In this document: positions 6,052 to 7,959 of the stretch, piece after piece
How positions within the stretch are numbered: position 1 is the first letter of the stretch
Layout: every line of letters begins with the position of its first letter
Assembly (NCBI GenBank): GCA_023448955.1
Contig: JAEXJU010000077.1
Location: 1-7,959, forward strand
Length of the DNA stretch: 7,959 nt
Direction: 5' to 3'
From: Bacteroidota bacterium
GTDB lineage: Bacteria > Bacteroidota > Bacteroidia > Flavobacteriales > Weeksellaceae
Translations under genes and position numbers: made by a program
Notes under the pieces: generated by a model
Databases searched by the model: none
What the model was told of the DNA's origin: nothing
The model's input: only the letters and a program-made list of their open reading frames with translations

Positions 6052-6612
6052 ATGTCAGATAAAAAACCAGTAATAATTACAGACGCACCGGCTCCGGAAG
6101 GTTATGAAGGAGAAGGTTTTTTTGCAACCAAACTGAGCAGCGTCATCGGAATGGCAAGAAAATATTCGCTGTGGCCATTACCATTTGCTACATCTTGCTG
6201 TGGTATCGAGTTTATGGCGACACTGAACCCAACTTACGATGCATCAAGATTCGGAATGGAAAGAAACTCTTTCTCGCCTAGACAAGCAGATATGCTGATG
6301 GTTTGCGGTACAATTTCCAAAAAACTAGGTCCGGTTCTTAAGGAAGTTTACACCCAGATGGCTGAGCCAAAATGGGTTGTCGCTGTTGGTGCTTGCGCTT
6401 CCAGCGGTGGGATTTTCGACACATACTCAGTTTTGCAGGGAATAGACAAAATCATTCCTGTAGATGTTTATGTTCCGGGATGTCCGCCAAGACCTGAACA
6501 GATCATTGAAGGTGTGATGCAGGTTCAGGCTCTGGCCGAAAGCGAAAGCATAAGAAGAAGAGACACGCCGGAATACCAGGCACTTTTGGACTCTTATAAT
6601 ATTAGCAATTAA
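6052..6612 (+). CDS. nuoB: NADH-quinone oxidoreductase subunit B
   Basis: A 186-residue peripheral subunit NuoB (PSST family) that carries the [4Fe-4S] cluster N2, the last electron carrier before quinone in complex I. The cluster ligands are visible: the adjacent pair Cys49-Cys50 (ATSCCGIE), Cys115 (GACASSGG) and Cys144 (VPGCPPRPE). They are offset by a constant 14 from the E. coli positions 63, 64, 129 and 158. FGMERNSFSPRQADML (67-82) is also conserved. The short N-terminal extension before about residue 22 is variable in the family. The leader is A-rich (AATCAAAAAAAATG) with no Shine-Dalgarno site. It is followed by nuoC after 36 bases. Confidence 0.97.
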   Translation: MSDKKPVIITDAPAPEGYEGEGFFATKLSSVIGMARKYSLWPLPFATSCCGIEFMATLNPTYDASRFGMERNSFSPRQADMLMVCGTISKKLGPVLKEVYTQMAEPKWVVAVGACASSGGIFDTYSVLQGIDKIIPVDVYVPGCPPRPEQIIEGVMQVQALAESESIRRRDTPEYQALLDSYNISN

Positions 6613-6648
6613 AATTCGCTTCAAGGATTTTTAATTTTGAATTTAATT

Positions 6649-7143
6649 ATGACGAACGAGTTTGTATTAGAAGCCATTACTAGAGAATTTCCGGATTCCG
6701 TGATTTCCAGCTCAGAACCATACGGAATGCTGACTGTAGAAATCAAAAAAGATGATATCAAGAAAGTAATACATTACCTTAAAGATTCTTCTCTGGAAAT
6801 TAATTTCCTGACGGATATCTGTGGAATTCATTATCCTGAGACACCCGAAAAAGAAATCGGTGTTATTTACCATTTACATAATATGATGACGAATTTCAGA
6901 GTTCGTCTTAAGGTATTTATGTCCAGAGACAACATAGAAGTCGATTCAATGGTAGAATTATATGCAGGCGCCAATTGGATGGAAAGGGAAACTTTTGATT
7001 TTTACGGTATTAAATTCAAAGGTCATCCGGATCTGAGAGCAATTCTAAATATGGAAGACCTTGGTTATCATCCAATGCTGAAAGAATATAAGCTGGAAGA
7101 CGGAACAAGGACAGATAAGAACGATGCAATGTTCGGAAGATAA
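6649..7143 (+). CDS. nuoC: NADH-quinone oxidoreductase subunit C
   Basis: A 164-residue peripheral subunit NuoC (30 kDa subunit family), a structural part of the connecting arm of complex I. The family signature runs from residue 110 to 133: NW-MERETFDFYG (109-120), then IKFKGHPDLRAIL (121-133). The C-terminus ends early after DGTRTDKNDAMFGR, and NuoD is a separate gene, unlike the fused NuoCD of E. coli. I chose ATG 6649, giving MTNEFVLEAI. An in-frame TTG four codons upstream (6637) would add only MNLI and is less likely. It is third in the operon, with 63 bases to nuoD that contain the heptamer repeat. Confidence 0.95.
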   Translation: MTNEFVLEAITREFPDSVISSSEPYGMLTVEIKKDDIKKVIHYLKDSSLEINFLTDICGIHYPETPEKEIGVIYHLHNMMTNFRVRLKVFMSRDNIEVDSMVELYAGANWMERETFDFYGIKFKGHPDLRAILNMEDLGYHPMLKEYKLEDGTRTDKNDAMFGR

Positions 7144-7146
7144 TAT

Positions 7147-7203
7147 AGCCTATGGCTGATGGGCATTGAGCCAATAGCCAGAAGCAAATAGCTAAAAGCA
7201 AAT
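7147..7203 (+). repeat. Degenerate 7-bp tandem repeat (AGCnAAn), copy B, between nuoC and nuoD
   Basis: Five 7-mers in exact register occupy 7169-7203: AGCCAAT, AGCCAGA, AGCAAAT, AGCTAAA, AGCAAAT. Weaker units lie before them (AGCCTAT 7147-7153, GGCTGAT 7154-7160, then an 8-base unit). The repeat fills nearly the whole nuoC-nuoD gap and stops 3 bases before the nuoD ATG. It is the same family as the repeat at 1280-1314, in the same orientation relative to the downstream gene. It must be transcribed as part of the nuo mRNA. Confidence 0.75.
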
Positions 7204-7206
7204 ATT

Positions 7207-7959
7207 ATGAAAGATAACTCATTATCTAATATACTTAACCAATACGAAAGCAAGGAGCAGATCGACGGACAACTATATACGTTGAATCTTGGTCCTACGC
7301 ACCCAGCAACACACGGGATTTTTCAGAATGTCCTAACTATGGATGGCGAAAGAATCCTGCATTCCGAGCAAACGGTTGGTTATATCCACAGGGCATTTGA
7401 AAAGATTTCAGAAAGAAGAAATTTTGCTCAGATCACTACGCTCACAGATCGTATGAACTATTGCTCTGCTCCCATCAATAATCTTGGATGGCACATGACT
7501 GTTGAAAAACTGATTGGTGTCGAAGTTCCAAAGCGTGTAGATTATATGCGTGTTATTTTGATGGAATTAGCAAGAATTGGCGATCATTTAATTTGTAATG
7601 GTGTAACGGGAATGGACTCCGGCGCAATCACAGGTCTTACATATATGTTCATAGAGAGAGAACGTATATACGATATGTATGAGCAGATTTGTGGTGCAAG
7701 AATGACAACCAATATGGGAAGAATCGGTGGTTTTGAAAGAGATTTGACCCCGAAATTCCACGAACTTATCAAAGATTTCTTAAAAACTTTCCCACCAAGA
7801 TTCCAGGAGTTCTGTAACCTTTTAGAAAGAAACAGAATTTTTATGGACAGAACAATTGGTACAGGTGCCATTTCTGCGGAAAGAGCATTGAGTTATGGCT
7901 TCACAGGTCCGAATTTACGTGCTGCCGGTGTCGATTATGATGTGAGGGTAGCTCAACCT
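7207..7959 (+). CDS. nuoD: NADH-quinone oxidoreductase subunit D (partial, 3' end off the window)
   Basis: The first 251 residues of NuoD (49 kDa subunit family), which forms the quinone-binding cavity of complex I together with NuoB. The frame is open to the last base, so the gene is cut by the window edge, not broken; the family is about 400 residues long. Key residues are present: GPTHPATHG (29-37) with His36, and Tyr85 in DRMNYCSA. The spacing of 49 matches the quinone-site His38 and Tyr87 of the Thermus subunit. ELARIGDHL and GFTGPNLRAAG, further on, are also typical. ATG 7207 is the first possible start, because an in-frame TAG lies at 7189-7191 within the repeat. It follows nuoC at 63 bases, and the rest of the nuo operon presumably continues to the right. 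Confidence 0.96.
   Translation, partial: MKDNSLSNILNQYESKEQIDGQLYTLNLGPTHPATHGIFQNVLTMDGERILHSEQTVGYIHRAFEKISERRNFAQITTLTDRMNYCSAPINNLGWHMTVEKLIGVEVPKRVDYMRVILMELARIGDHLICNGVTGMDSGAITGLTYMFIERERIYDMYEQICGARMTTNMGRIGGFERDLTPKFHELIKDFLKTFPPRFQEFCNLLERNRIFMDRTIGTGAISAERALSYGFTGPNLRAAGVDYDVRVAQP

Noticed and set aside
6613..7206. Possible broken NuoCD fusion
   Set aside because: Separate nuoC and nuoD are normal outside the enterobacteria and some other groups. Both ends look natural, with no frame remnants linking them.
7016..7253. Two 61-codon minus-strand frames over the end of nuoC, the repeat and the start of nuoD
   Set aside because: They are antisense to secure nuo genes. The heptamer repeat, read on the minus strand, happens to give a hydrophobic Leu/Ala-rich stretch that mimics a signal peptide.
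7584..7871. 95-codon minus-strand open frame
   Set aside because: It is wholly antisense to nuoD, whose conserved residues are intact. There is no family resemblance.
1..7959. Search for a new defence, mobile or secondary-metabolite system
   Set aside because: All but one of the genes fall into known housekeeping or widespread families. There are no transposase, integrase, toxin-antitoxin, CRISPR or tRNA signals, and base composition looks even.

Overview
The window looks like a chromosomal housekeeping segment from a member of the Bacteroidota, most likely a flavobacterium of the Chryseobacterium / Weeksellaceae type. The pointers are AT-rich intergenic DNA, A/T-rich leaders without clear Shine-Dalgarno sites, several matches to the Bacteroidota sigma factor -7 box TAnnTTTG, separate nuoC and nuoD genes, and the style of the encoded proteins. 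The genus is an inference from general familiarity, not from a search.

Left part (1-2527, minus strand): a terminator-like hairpin at the edge, then a membrane-anchored YkuE/YaeI-type metallophosphoesterase, then a ketoacyl-ACP synthase III family enzyme with its own terminator. Both read leftwards. The hairpin between them suggests that they are separate transcription units.

Middle part (2528-3983): a YigZ/IMPACT family protein (plus strand) converges on a membrane-bound YugP-type zinc metallopeptidase (minus strand). Only 3 bases separate their stop codons. The terminator for the peptidase gene seems to lie inside the last codons of the YigZ gene. The YigZ promoter sits so close to its ATG that the mRNA may be leaderless.

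Right part (4037-7959, plus strand): a YghO-like GNAT family protein with a well-formed promoter, a 61-residue two-helix membrane protein of unknown function, then the start of the operon for respiratory complex I: nuoA, nuoB, nuoC and the first 251 codons of nuoD, which runs off the edge. NuoB and NuoD keep the residues expected for the N2 iron-sulfur cluster and the quinone site, so the complex should be functional.

The most unusual structure is a degenerate 7-bp tandem repeat (AGCnAAn, five units, 35 bp). It occurs twice, each time in the same orientation a few bases before a start codon: once before the metallophosphoesterase gene and once inside the nuo operon before nuoD. I see no defence system, mobile element, CRISPR array, tRNA or rRNA. 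There is no gene-free stretch longer than 300 bases. Apart from the repeat and some tight terminator/promoter arrangements, this is an ordinary region.
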